This document shows positions 23,901 through 34,217 of a DNA stretch of 64,000 bases, piece by piece. Source of the stretch: Enoplolaimus lenunculus (Eukaryota > Nematoda > Enoplea > Enoplida > Thoracostomopsidae). The stretch is taken from positions 1 through 64,000 of the forward strand of contig JASANG010003066.1 in NCBI GenBank assembly GCA_030248215.1, written 5' to 3'. A model generated the notes under the pieces. The model had not been told where the DNA came from. It saw only the letters and a program-made list of their open reading frames with translations, and made no database searches. How positions within the stretch are numbered: the first letter of the stretch is position 1; every line of letters begins with the position of its first letter. The position numbers were made by a program, and so were the translations under genes.

Positions 23901-24657
23901 TAGGGATACGGACTTTTATTGATTTGGACTCAAAATGGGACCCCTCTTATTACCCCCTCTCATTCGGGTCAATACAGTAATCGCGGTACAAAATCTCCAC
24001 AAAACATGATAACCCCCGATGATTGAGGGGCCCAGCTTTTATGAGTGGTCGCAGTATGATTGGAAAACGCTTCTCAGGCGACCGCTCGCGGTTCGAGTCC
24101 TACTACAGCTTTGAATTTGATCAATATACCAAAGATACTATTTATTTACAGTTTAACCTACCCAAATAAAGTTGTTGTTAAATCTCTTGGTTTTACGTTT
24201 ATTTTTTACCAAATCTCGCCACAATTTTTCGTCACCAAATTGCACGAAAAGTTAAAACAAAACACGCACAAAACAAATAAATTTTGCAAAATTCTGCAAA
24301 ATTTCACTACCAAAATTGCCGGAACCTTCGGCAGACCTTCTACCGGAGCCGAAGCCGAAGGTCAATTTTCTGCCGGCGCCGGAGGCTGACCTCCTGTTGT
24401 AGCCTATACCCACCGATGACGTAATCGCCACAACAATGATTTCTGTTGTAAGGTTTAGAGCAATCGTACTGTTTCCAACTTTTTGAAAAGCTGATATTGT
24501 TTCCGGAAATGCAGTCGACATTGAAGCTGTTTGAGTTTGACCTTGTATCCGGGTCTCGTTTACGGATTCTGTTAGAATTCCGCAACGAATAACGTATATC
24601 CAGAGGACCACTGTTGTGATATGTACCCATTTGATGCTATAAACGGTGTTGCGTGTC
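20976..24657 (-). CDS. Predicted single-pass membrane protein, unrecognised, 5' end missing
   Basis: I do not recognise this protein. Three exons join in frame on the minus strand with GT-AG borders: 24657-24414, 23120-22766 and 21445 onward. Exon one begins mid-codon, so an upstream exon with the start codon is missing. It encodes a signal-like hydrophobic run (ITTVVLWIYVI) followed by a short Ser/Thr-rich part with several N-x-S/T sites. Exon two has a clear membrane span (LSGVAFVFMLLCGICYYFVV) then a very basic stretch (KKFIKPNNKKAKPK). Exon three is Ser/Thr/Asn/Pro-rich and looks disordered. Inferred topology is type I. The third exon either reads to a stop at 20976 or is spliced at a GTGAGT just after 21033 to an exon I could not find. 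Introns hold family A, B, D and E elements. Confidence 0.5.
21705..21958. mobile_element. Family-B MITE
   Basis: TACTGTAAATTTCAGTGAGTT at one end and the inverted AACTCATTGGGATTTACAGT at the other, about 254 bp. The interior is full of (A/G)AGTTGA and TCAACTCA words. It lies in an intron of the membrane-protein gene. Confidence 0.75.
22205..22405. mobile_element. Family-E fragment
   Basis: Begins ATCACCCGAATAAGAAGGG and runs to GACTCAAAATGGGGACGC, the two characteristic family-E ends in shortened form; it lacks much of the interior and the outermost right terminus. Confidence 0.5.
22418..22742. mobile_element. Family-B MITE interrupted by a family-A MITE
   Basis: Left piece 22418-22486 starts CACAGTAAATTCTGATAAG; right piece 22705-22742 ends CTGAAAATTACAGTG. 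The gap is a complete family-A element. Confidence 0.75.
22487..22704. mobile_element. Family-A MITE nested in family B
   Basis: About 218 bp from CACTACAAAAATGGTGAG to CTCACCATTTTTTGCAGTG, with the usual internal GAGTCAAATT/AATTTGACTC pairing. Confidence 0.8.
23177..23354. mobile_element. Family-D element (GTTAC subtype) with 8-bp duplication
   Basis: A 178-bp copy with ends CGCCCATGTTACTTTAAG and CCTAAAAGTAACATTGGCC. Octamers ATAGGTTT (23169-23176) and ATAGGTTC (23355-23362) differ at one base. A short CTTAGG run sits inside. It lies within an intron. Confidence 0.82.
23400..23575. mobile_element. Degenerate family-D remnant
   Basis: CCTAAGCCTAAGCC-type words followed by TAAAGCTATTACAGTC, matching the family-D interior; termini are decayed. 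Confidence 0.45.
23595..23980. mobile_element. Family-E element
   Basis: Runs from GTTATTCGGTTCCGGACTG to CCCTCTCATTCGGGTCAAT, with the internal TATGGACTCTTATTAGGGAT and GACTCAAAATGGGACC segments of the family. Confidence 0.6.
24040..24108 (+). repeat. tRNA-like relic (possible SINE head)
   Basis: GGTTCGAGTCC at 24090 is a perfect RNA polymerase III B box, and GAGTGGTCGCAGTATG about 45 bases earlier is A-box-like. The arms do not fold into a convincing tRNA, so it is more likely a SINE head or tRNA relic. It lies in an intron, on the strand opposite that gene. Confidence 0.3.
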
Positions 24658-25009
24658 CTATAACAAAAAACATTCGCATATCAACACCCAAGTCAGCCGT
24701 AATACACAGCGATTGGTGTGTTTCGTAGAATCGGTCTTAGCCGCTTATATGAAATTGAACTGGTATATATTCAATTGCATTTGTAACTAAAAATAGCGGA
24801 GCCGGATGTTTAATTGCATTTGTAAACTAAAAATACCGGAGCCGGATGTTTGTAGTACCAATTTGTTGAACCCTCTGGCTTATTTGTGTTGACTTGCGGT
24901 CGTTGAGATAAAGGTGGGCTTTATCGACAAATAGAGTGAAATTTATAGATAAATATTTGTTATTTTCTTGATCTGTGCTTGATTTTGTTGCTATAGTAAA
25001 GTTTTTGTT

Positions 25010-25330
25010 TATTTATTTGTTGTGCTTATTGGTTTATTTGTTTGTTTGATTTGTTTTTATTTGTTTGTATGTTTGTGTGTTTGTTTGCTTATTTATGTGT
25101 TTTTTGTTTGTTTGCTTGCTTGCTTCTTTATTTTAATGTTTGTTTATTTATTTGTTTGATTGATTTGTTTATTTGCTTATTTGTTTGTTTATTTATTTAT
25201 GTGTTTACTTGTTTATTTGTTTGTTTGTTGATTTGTTTGTTTATTTATTTGTTTATTTGTTGGTTTGTTTGTTTCATTTTTTACTTGCTTATTATTTGTT
25301 TATTTGTTTGTTTGTTTCTTTAGCGATAGA
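25010..25330 (+). repeat. (TTTG)n/(TTTA)n simple repeat
   Basis: About 300 bp of interleaved TTTG and TTTA tetramers. It produces a cysteine/phenylalanine/leucine-rich reading frame that is an artefact. Confidence 0.95.
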
Positions 25331-26189
25331 TTGTGTTGTGCCTAGTCACCTATAGCATATATTAACGCACTCGTAGCTGTAAAATGCTTACCTCATGACT
25401 TTCGGTATATGTCAAAGAAGCATTGCTTACCACTTAATAGGAATGTATTTAGTGTTTACGAGTGAAATAACATTTTGAAATACTTCAAATTAAAATTTTT
25501 CTTAACCTCGAATATGACTTAAAATTCACTTAAATTTAAATTTGAATTCACAGAGCAAATGCTGCTGTAAAACTGTTTGCCAACAACGTTGGCACCAAAT
25601 ACGCTCATACCACGTCAGGGTCACAAGGTCAATATTTTGGCATGACGAGGGTACATCCATAAATGTGTGCCTATTAAGTAACACAACTTATAGCGCAATC
25701 CACTTTACGGCTTTTAAAACTACGCGTTCCTTCACATCCAAGGCTTGGGTTTAGAATAAAGCATCATGCATCCCTAACCTTAAGCACTAAATAGACGACT
25801 GCCTACGAGGATACTTATATAAGCCAAGCCTAAAGCTTTAACCTCACCTATTGTTAAAAACTGTTCTTGAATTCAATTTTTCTAAAGTTGTTTGGTTGTA
25901 CGCTAATTTTCTGTATATTTTCGGAAATTCTTTCTTTAATGACTTCCGGTTGTACGCTGGTGTACACGAATAGTAAAAATTAACACGTATAATGGTCAAA
26001 GTAGCGGAAACGGAAAAATACTTTGAAATTAACTTCAAAATAAACACAAGCAACAGTTTCATCGTTGTTTTTTGTAGTTGAGTCAGTAGGTTTGATGAAC
26101 GCTTGTGTCCGCTTTTTGACGCTTTTTACGCTTCAAAAATTGTTTCAGTCGCGTCAATGTTGTCATTCAAGCCTTGCAGACCTACCAAA
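25331..26189. other. Intergenic stretch with old repeat debris
   Basis: The 25860-26060 part resembles the interior of CCGGAA-type hAT elements (AAAATTAGCGTACAACCAAAC). No gene is supported. The missing first exon of the minus-strand membrane-protein gene could lie here, but I could not find it. Confidence 0.4.
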
Positions 26190-26197
26190 CAGATTGT

Positions 26198-26401
26198 GTC
26201 CCACGTAAAGATCAGGGGCGGAACGTTTTTCTGTGGGACTGCAATCGAGTAAGCTTAAGCTTTAGACTAATTTTTTTTTGCGTGGATAAGGCTTAGCGTT
26301 AGGCTTAGGCTTAAAACTAAACCCATTCTTACGCTTAGGCTTAGACTAAGGCTTTGAAATAAGCTTGTAATACTGTTCCGCCCCTGTTGTTTACATTGAC
26401 C
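26198..26401. mobile_element. Family-D element (GGAAC subtype) with 8-bp duplication
   Basis: A 204-bp copy bounded by GTCCCACGTAAAGATCAGGG and CCCCTGTTGTTTACATTGACC. Octamers CAGATTGT (26190-26197) and GAGATTGT (26402-26409) differ at one base. Only two or three hexamers remain inside. Confidence 0.85.
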
Positions 26402-26466
26402 GAGATTGTCACTGTGTATTTTTACAAATATTAACGTAATTGCTATGTCATTTCAAAACAGTATAT

Positions 26467-26950
26467 AAGGTTGCTGTTGCAGTTGCTGATAGACACTCCA
26501 GTTGCGTCGTACAATTTTTAAATTTCATGTATTTTACACATTTGTTTCACAAAAATTGAATCCGAGCTACTACTTTAGCTATTTGTCAGAAATACCTGCT
26601 CAAAGAAGGTTGCTGTTGCAGTTGCTGATAGACACTCCAGTTGCGTCGTACAATTTTTAAATTTCATGTATTTTACACATTTGTTTCACAAAAATTGAAT
26701 CCGAGCTACTACTTTAGCTATTTGTCAGAAATACCTGCTCAAAGATACAGTCTAACAGTACACCTGTTTACTTAATCATTTCGCCGAAATTTGCATGCGT
26801 CGTACAATTTTTAAATTTCATGTATTTTACACATTTGTTTCACAAAAATTGAATCCGAGCTACTACTTTAGCTATTTGTCAGAAATACCTGCTCAAACAT
26901 ACAGTCTAACAGTACACCTGTTTACTTAATCATTTCGCCGAAATTTGCAG
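26467..26950. repeat. Tandem repeat, 139-154 bp unit, about three copies
   Basis: AAGGTTGCTGTTGCAG starts at 26467 and 26606 (period 139). TGCGTCGTACAATTTTT then recurs at 26503, 26642 and 26796 (period 139, then 154), and the last two copies both end with CATTTCGCCGAAATTTGCA. Copies are nearly identical, so the expansion is recent. Confidence 0.9.
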
Positions 26951-28030
26951 TTACGGCTCAGGCTTAATGGCCTTAGAAATAAAGGCCACAGGCAGGCACA
27001 AGTTTGACAAAAGGCTTGCTTAGACTTACAATATAAGCCTATCTGTAATCCTATTATAAGCCTAAGCCTAAGTGTAAGGGAATTTGAACAGAGCGTTAAA
27101 TTAGGCTCTTAGGGTTGTGCTATACTCGAAACGCGCCACCAGACGCCACTGTGTAAACTGTTTTATTAAAATTGCCGCATGCCATCAAACAGATTATATT
27201 TTTGTTCACACAGCGGCTAGCGACGACGGCCCGTACAGTAAAGTATAACACAAACCTGACTGGTTAATCATTGGTCAATTCTCAGTTGTACAAACTCAAT
27301 GTTGACTGGCTAAATCTGTTTCTACTAAACGCTGCTATGGGAACTGTTACTATACAGCGATCCAATAAAAATCTACAGAAGACGGTTCTATACATTGAAG
27401 TTTAGTTAATAAACTCATGGGTTTTAGGTTTTAGTTGCTAGTTTACCTATTAACCATACGGTTGCAACCGGGGCCAAAGTGTTCGCTATACAGGAATGAT
27501 GACAGGAGATGGGCCGACCACTAACCTTATATGGACACATTCATTTCCATGTTCGAAACGTTTATCGATAGCTTTAGGAACAATTTGCTGGTCCCGTTTA
27601 CAGGTCTGCTTGCCGCTTCTTAGTTCTCAGTTGCGAACCTTAACCGAAGTTTTGGTTTACCCGGTGAACAATTAAATTGTTATCGTTTATGTGTAAATTA
27701 TAATAGCTTCTCGCAGCTTAACATACGAACACAAGTGATTTCGTTCATAACCGAGGGGACACGGCGTCATTGGTGCCCCCTCCAGTTGCTGCTTTAATCA
27801 ACAACACTGTAGGTATATGTGTTGTCACGCAAACAAACACATGGTAACTACCCGTGGTTAGAAACTGCTAGAAACTAATACAAGAGACATCGTCTCCTGA
27901 TATTAAACACTATAGTACCATTACGGTACAGCACAACGGACCGATGTAAACCACTATAGGGACCTGCCTATTAAGCATAAGTCTAAAGCATAAACCTAAG
28001 CCTAAGCCTAAGTTTTTCAGGCTCGAAGTC
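26951..28030. other. Intergenic stretch with weak family-D words
   Basis: CCTAAGCCTAAG words at about 26960-27070 and 27955-28015. Between them 27115-27950 is moderately G/C-richer and unassigned: two AATAAA hexamers near 27367 and 27408, no long frame, no clear terminal repeats. Confidence 0.4.
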
Positions 28031-28386
28031 TACAAGTCCCCTTGTTTCCCAGTGATGGGCAACAGTTCTTGCCATGGGTCGCCTATTATGCCGGAAACAA
28101 CAACGGTTTATTGATGACGATATTGATCTGAGGGTTGTCTATAGGAGACCGGGTCCAGTAGATAAAGCGTAGTCTTTGTGTTTTTCCCACTGGCGTTATT
28201 CCTGTAATATATCATCAAACCTTCAGGAAACTTTTTCGTGTCTACTTTGGTTAGGAATAAACCATCTGGCGTTATACAGAGTTGTTATTAGCTTTTACTG
28301 GTTCTACGATTACTAAAAACCTATAACGGAAACGACCGGTATACAGTTATAACAGTGAGGCTTTTTTAACTTCGCCAGCTTTAAAC

Positions 28387-28848
28387 ATACTGTCTAAATT
28401 CCAGTGAATTGATTTTAATTCAGAATGAGTTAAACACTGAGTCTTAATTAAATTGTTCAAAACGCAAAATTTTGAATTGTTTGAACTCGACAATCTAATG
28501 TTAATTAATTAACTCACCCGAAATTAAACCAGCTCAAACTGCAAAAAATTCTGAGTCAAATTAACTCTCTCCGAAATAGGCTGGGACTACACAAACTGAG
28601 CCAAATTCGACTCCAATAGAATCAAATTTGACTCGCTAAATCGCACGTTTGACTCTGGCGAAGTCGAATTTTGACTCAGTTTGTGTAGTCCCGTAGAGCC
28701 TATTTCGGAGGGAGGCAATGTGACTCACCATTTTTTGCAGTGCAGAGTGATTTAATAATGTTTACCGTTTTTAACTCAAAAATAACCAGAAATGACTAAT
28801 TCGTTCACTGAGTTGATTAATCAATTCACTAGAGTTTTACTACACTGC
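28387..28848. mobile_element. Family-B MITE interrupted by a family-A MITE
   Basis: Left piece starts CATACTGTCTAAATTCCAG; right piece (28743 on) ends CACTAGAGTTTTACTACACTG. Family A sits between them, about 150 bp from the left end. Confidence 0.7.
28537..28742. mobile_element. Family-A MITE nested in family B
   Basis: About 206 bp from AACTGCAAAAAATTCTGAG to CTCACCATTTTTTGCAGTG, same palindromic interior as other copies. Confidence 0.8.
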
Positions 28849-29339
28849 AAGGGCATCTCGATAGGGTCTGTGAATTCCGTTTTCCCGACAACGGTGAAGC
28901 CATGGATTAAGAGATGACAGAACCCCATATTTGTTTTTTACCTTTTGGGTTAACCGGATAGTGTTTGCATTTCCAAATATTTTTAGTTTATTTGAATTTT
29001 AGAACATTTGCTATAATCTAAAATTCTGAAAGGATAAAGTTTCTCGTAGGTAAACAAACTCGCTAAAATTAAGTCCGGGTTTGTTTCAATATATACACGT
29101 GTTTTATAAAGTAAATAAACGGTATTCATGTTTCAACATTTTGCTGGCAGTTATTTTGTCAATATTTTCGTGTGAACCATTAAAAATTGTACAGAAACTA
29201 GGTATATATCGCTCATTTACAGTCCAAAAAACGGCTCGTTCACTTGTCCGCAGCCAGACAAGGGGTGCAGAAAGGGCTTAGCCGAGCCTGGAACAAATTT
29301 TCGCCCAGAAAATTTTCAATCTTGCTTGTATATCATCAG

Positions 29340-29707
29340 CAGGGTGTCACCGGATATCGAATTCCGTTTCCGGCACAAATCGGTGTCCGTTTTCGTTATT
29401 TTTATGTTCAAAATTATATTTACAAATCACGTATGTATCTCGCAATTTTTCGGTGCAGATATGCTGCAATTGTTTGAAACGAGATAAAAATTACGAAATC
29501 CATCCAAAATCTTAAAAATTTCGACGCATTTGCCGTATTTTTCGAATTTTTAAAAAACCGGTGAATACATGCACACCTCAATTGTGTGCGCAAAAAATAA
29601 AACATTTCTGAAACTTTTATATATACTGCAATATCTGGTTTCCGTTCCCGTTTCCATTATTTTCAACACTATTTGTTTCCGTCATTTTGCTATCCGTTTA
29701 CACCCTG
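29340..29707. mobile_element. hAT-type MITE with perfect 8-bp target duplication
   Basis: A 368-bp element from CAGGGTGTCACCGGATAT to TATCCGTTTACACCCTG. ATCATCAG flanks it exactly on both sides (29332-29339 and 29708-29715). The interior is AT-rich with TTCCG words and no coding potential. The 8-bp duplication and CAGGG ends are the hAT signature. Confidence 0.9.
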
Positions 29708-30000
29708 ATCATCAGAAACCTTTGCATGCCCCTCTTGAAAAATGTTTAGCCCCTCGCAAGCAAAGTCAGCTGGCTACGGGCCGACAAGCTCAAAGCTGTC
29801 TCTGGCTACCGCATGCTCAAAGTAAAATAACTTTTTTCGGAATTAGATTGCTTCTGAGAGCGTCAAACTTTAAATTCGATTCAAATCCAAACAAAATTTT
29901 AACCACAAGACTGAGTTATTTTTGACTACTGCGAATTTAAACCCTGTAGGACTATCGCGATCAATCTTTAAAGCCGGATTTTGCAATTGAGACTGATTGC

Positions 30001-30460
30001 TTTTGCAGTCGAATCGCAGTCAGATTGCAATTCGGGATCCGGCTTCGGCAAAAATCAAGAATTCAGCCTTACGTTCCCACTATTTCGGTAGTGAAATTAT
30101 TGTAATTTTTTAAAGTTTGTATATTTTGTTTGCAACTTTCGTGCAATTAATTGCTTTTGCAGTCGAATCGCAGTCAGATTGCAATTCGAGATCCGGCTTC
30201 GGCAAAAATCAAGGATTCAGCCTTACGTTCCCACTATTTCGGTAGTGAAATTATAGTAATTTTTTAAAGTTTGTATATTTTGTTTGCAACTTTCGTGCAA
30301 TTAATTGCTTTTGCAGTCGAATCGCAGTCAGATTGCAATTCGAGATCCGGCTTCGGCAAAAATCAAGGATTCAGCCTTACGTTCCCACTATTTCGGTAGT
30401 GAAATTATTGTAATTTTTTAAAGTTTGTATGTTTTGTTTGCAACTTTCGTGCAATTTTAA
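30001..30460. repeat. Three tandem copies of a 154-bp unit
   Basis: TTTTGCAGTCGAATCGCAG begins units at 30001, 30155 and 30309. Units are nearly identical; each contains GATCCGGCTTCGGCAAAAAT, so the unit is derived from a CCGG-type element. Confidence 0.95.
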
Positions 30461-30754
30461 AAAAATTTAATTTCCGAGATTTCTCAAAAAAGTTTAAAAA
30501 TAATTTTTAGCAACATTTTGCAAGTTCGATTATTAAAATTAGCAAATTCGACATAATTTTTGTTACCCGATGTTGTTTCGCACTGTTTTGTAACCACAAC
30601 TTAAACCCTAAATATGGTTATAGTCACCTTTAGAACATTTGATAATTGAAATCTGTGCCAATCGCAGTTGAAAATACACGCTTAGTTTCTCAAAAGTGAT
30701 ATTTTTCACACGTAAATATATCAATTAAAATAACAGTGCTGTGTTTCATAATTT

Positions 30755-30938
30755 GGCCCACGTTACCTTAAGGGGCGTGTAGGTTTCTGGTGGGTCTATA
30801 AAAGAGTGTGTTTTATTCTAGATGACATTCTTTTGCTTAGGCTTAGGTGTAGGCTTAAGAACACATTTTTGCACCGCTTAGGCTTAGGCTTAGCAATACG
30901 CCTAATCTACTGTTACGCCCCTAAAAGTAACATTGGCC
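30755..30938. mobile_element. Family-D element (GTTAC subtype)
   Basis: A 184-bp copy from GGCCCACGTTACCTTAAGG to CCCCTAAAAGTAACATTGGCC. Flanking octamers CATAATTT and CATAAAAT agree at six positions. It ends about 140 bp upstream of the aminotransferase-like gene's start codon. Confidence 0.78.
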
Positions 30939-31077
30939 CATAAAATTTAATACACACAAATTAAAAAAATTACCATATTTCACAGTTTAGATGCTCTTAA
31001 CTACTTTTCTATTAAATTATCAATAAAGCAAAATTCAAAGTTAAAATTCAAATATTTCAACTTAAACCAATTTTAAA

Positions 31078-34048
31078 ATGTACAAAATGACCGTCGATTC
31101 GTTCAATTTTGTCACAGAATGGCTTCAAAACAGATGCGATCTGCCGCACGCCATTTTACTGCGATTTTATCGAAACGTAGTTGCTCCGGTTTCTGACGAA
31201 AATTCGCTTGGCGGAAGTCAACGTTGCAAACAACTCCAACTCGCGTTCACCTCGATCACTGCGACTAAAATTGAAACAAGACTCAACGACCATCGCACAG
31301 AAATGGAATCAGTAGCAGCAACTAAAGACTGTCATGAGAAAAATTGTGTTTCTGGTAAATTTCAAAATCGAAAACAACTGAGCAAAAAACCACTGCGACA
31401 ACGGCGCCAAAATAGACGTCAGCAAGACAGATCAGCAGTAAAGCTTAAACCGCTACAAAGATGCAACTCTGATCCTAACATTAGGGTGACTGGAAACCAT
31501 CACGAGTGGGTCAGTAAACAGTTAAGGGTCAATCCTGTTAACGACGAGGGACTATTTGTTCGCCCGGGCCGGCTTCGAAGAAAATCAAGCAGTTCAACTG
31601 ACAGCAGTACTTCAAGCAGTGACAGTGATTGTAGAACGGTTGTTTGCACAGATGGCGAAAACAACAGTGCAACAGTGGGAAAATCAAAGAATCGACTGGA
31701 AACTCGGAAACTGTCAAATGCCGGTAGCGGAAGCGATATAAGCAGTATCGATGATGCTAGGCTGTTGGCAATGTTCGACAGTGGAACGAAGAGAGCAAAA
31801 AAGAAGAAACAAACAAGAAACAAACAAACAGCAAAACAAGTCGAGAACGGAAGCAGCCGAGAGAAATCAGCTGAAAAGCATGGGATAATCAACAATGCTT
31901 ACGCGGCGGATAATGAATATGAATCATCAAAGACGAACGGTTATGTAAACGGTTGGCTACCATCAAATGCAGCAATGACATCATCAAATGTATCAAAAAC
32001 CAATGTAGATACCAAACAACTGAAAATCACGCCGTCGTCGAACGCCAACAGACATCAAGTGGAAAGCCCAACGAAGCCGCCTGAGTCTGCTATCTTGTAC
32101 GCAAATAATTCAAAGCAATTACCTGACATAAATCACATAGCTAGTATTTTGCAGGAAAATTCACAAAATTTACAGCTTACAACTATTGACGATGCAGCGG
32201 CGTTTAGGACATTTGAAGTAACAAAATTTGGTGCCGATATGAAATCAAAACATTTTCCCGATATTGATGGAACAATTTTCAATACGGCATCTTACGGATG
32301 TACTCCAAGAATTGTTAAAGAACGTCAAAGGCAACTCCGAGCACGAATGAACGCTGCGCCGCTCAAGTGGTATAATCTAGAAGCACCAAGATTGTTGCAC
32401 GAAGCGCGGGTCGCGCTCGCTAAAGTAGGTTGCGTTTTTAGTCTTAGGGTCAGTCTTACGATATAACGCCTACCCGGTGGTTTAAATCTTATTCGCTGTT
32501 GTTAACTGCGACGACAAAAGAGTACACTTTTATACAACTTCCACAATAACATGCGTGTCTTCAGTGTCAACGATACTGAAGCCAAAAATGCTTCAGTATC
32601 CTGGACGTTGAAGTCAAAAAGCTTCAGGGTCCTGGACATTGAATCATTTTTGGCTTCAGCATCCTAGACACTGAAGCTTTGGATACTGGAGCTTTTCGGT
32701 TTCAACGTCCAGGATACTGAAGCTTTTTTGGCTTCAGTGTCCATGACACTACCCCTTCAAAAGTCACCTGGTGTACGCATGTTATTGTGGAAGTTGCATT
32801 ACCGATTTTGTCCAAGCACAAAACAGGTCCCGAAATGCCGAACAATGTCGCATTGGCGTAAGATACAAGCTTATAGGGGCTCCAGTGTCCAGATTTCACA
32901 TGGAACTTTTTCTACACATGGACCTAACATCTAAGTACGCTATACTGATTGGAAGACAAATTTTTTCGTCGTTTTTACAGGAACTCCACGCAGAACCTGC
33001 AAACTTTGTTTTTATGCCCAACGCAAATACGGCTACAAATACAGTGCTACGCAGTCTTCCATGGCGTCCCGGTGATACGCTCCTTGCGTTTTCCGTCGAC
33101 TACGACGCGTCTCTATTGGCTTACGAATGGTTACGTCTAAATTACGGTATTCGAATCCTATTGGCTAATATCAAAATCCCTACCTCGGCGGACAATTTGA
33201 TTGGTCGTTTGCGAAGAGTACTCGAACACCTGCAAATGATGTCACGTTGGTTTGAGAACAAGAGTGAGCATCGCATGCCCGTATTGGCTAGTTTTTGTCA
33301 TGTAACTAGCAAATCAGCGTTTGTGTTTCCAGTTCGCCCAATGGTTGAGCTCCTGCATGATTTTGGTGTTTCGGTGCTAATCGACGGGGCACAAGCCGCT
33401 GGACATATTGACGTAAACCTGGCAGAAATTAAAGCAGATTTCTACGTAGGCACAGTTCACAAATGGATGTACTCTACACCTGGCGTCGCATTTCTTCACG
33501 TCATCCCGTCAAAACACCGCCTACTAGAACCGCTAATCAGTTGCTCGAACCCTAACGACAATTTTTTAGCAAAATTCACTAACCGAAACCGTGAAATCGA
33601 TATCACAGGCTACATAGCTAGCAAAACCGCCCTTGATTTCGCAAATAACGGTTGTGGTGGATTTCCACGCATCCGAAACCATTTGTCCATTTTATCCCAA
33701 CAAGCGACAGCTTTGCTCACTCAAAAATGGGGCACAAGATGTGTTCAAGGTGACGTCGGATGTTACGGCGCTATGCCGCTTATAGAAATACCGGTTCCGG
33801 CCGGAACTCAACCTACCAGCAAATACAGTGCGTTGTTAATGCTTGCATTATGGGAAAATTATCGAATGATGACGTTTATGTTCTGCGATCGCTACTTCGA
33901 CGAACAACTCGTTTTAATTCGACTGTCAGTGCAAATATTTCACGAACTGAACGATTTTGATCGACTTGGAAACGCTGTACTTGAAGTCAACTTGGACGGA
34001 TTTATGGAAAAAGCTGTCGACGGATTTAAAGCAATGGTTCATTCGTGA
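31078..34048 (+). CDS. PLP-dependent class V aminotransferase-fold protein with long disordered N-terminus
   Basis: Two exons, 31078-32424 and 32981-34048, joined in frame 0 at GT-AG sites into 804 codons. The join continues the fold smoothly from LLHEARVALAK to ELHAEPANFVF. Residues about 1-385 are Lys/Arg/Ser/Asn-rich, low complexity and unlike any domain I know. From about 390 (FPDIDGTIFNTASYGCTPRIV) the protein follows the isopenicillin-N-epimerase/cysteine-desulfurase-like branch of fold-type I PLP enzymes: FMPNANTATNTVLRSLPWRPGD (part, 460-481), His556 in SFCHVTS, Asp584 in VLIDGAQAAGH (cofactor ring nitrogen) and Lys610 in YVGTVHKW (Schiff base). Key PLP residues are present, so activity is plausible; the substrate is unknown. 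A second in-frame ATG lies three codons in. The intron holds a foldback repeat. Confidence 0.82.
32530..32802. mobile_element. Foldback element inside the aminotransferase-like gene's intron
   Basis: CAACTTCCACAATAACATGCG at the left edge pairs with the inverted copy at 32774-32800, and the interior pairs through CTGAAGCC/GGCTTCAG and TATCCTGGACGTTGAA words. The whole segment would fold into one long hairpin about 180 bp before the acceptor at 32980. A fragment of the same repeat occurs at about 16258-16300. Confidence 0.75.
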
Positions 34049-34217
34049 ATAATGATTGAAAAACATCTTCAGCGGTGATTCAAAACATCAATACTCTGTG
34101 CCTTCCGCCACAAGGAAGAAAATCAGAAACAATCAGCCGTCGTTGACGTTGCTCAATTTGCTTTCAATACAGATGCCAAGTTCCAACTTAAACTTTGAAG
34201 AAACGATAAATGTCATA

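Noticed and set aside
25042-25355. Cys/Phe/Leu-rich hydrophobic frame that could look like membrane protein
   Set aside because: Pure (TTTG)n/(TTTA)n simple repeat.
25844-26062. Minus-strand frame starting MKLLLVFIL, signal-peptide-like
   Set aside because: Sequence overlaps a decayed CCGG-type element interior (LAYNQTT segment recurs as AGCG(T)CAAACCAAAC DNA elsewhere), so not a host exon.
27115-27960. Possible solo long terminal repeat of a retroelement
   Set aside because: AATAAA hexamers and a TGGTGCC word are suggestive, but no matching terminal repeat, target duplication or retroelement coding remnant is visible.
32771-32980. Upstream extension of the second aminotransferase exon frame (starting at 32771)
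   Set aside because: It runs through the foldback end and the acceptor; splicing at 32980 joins the conserved fold exactly, so the extension is intronic.
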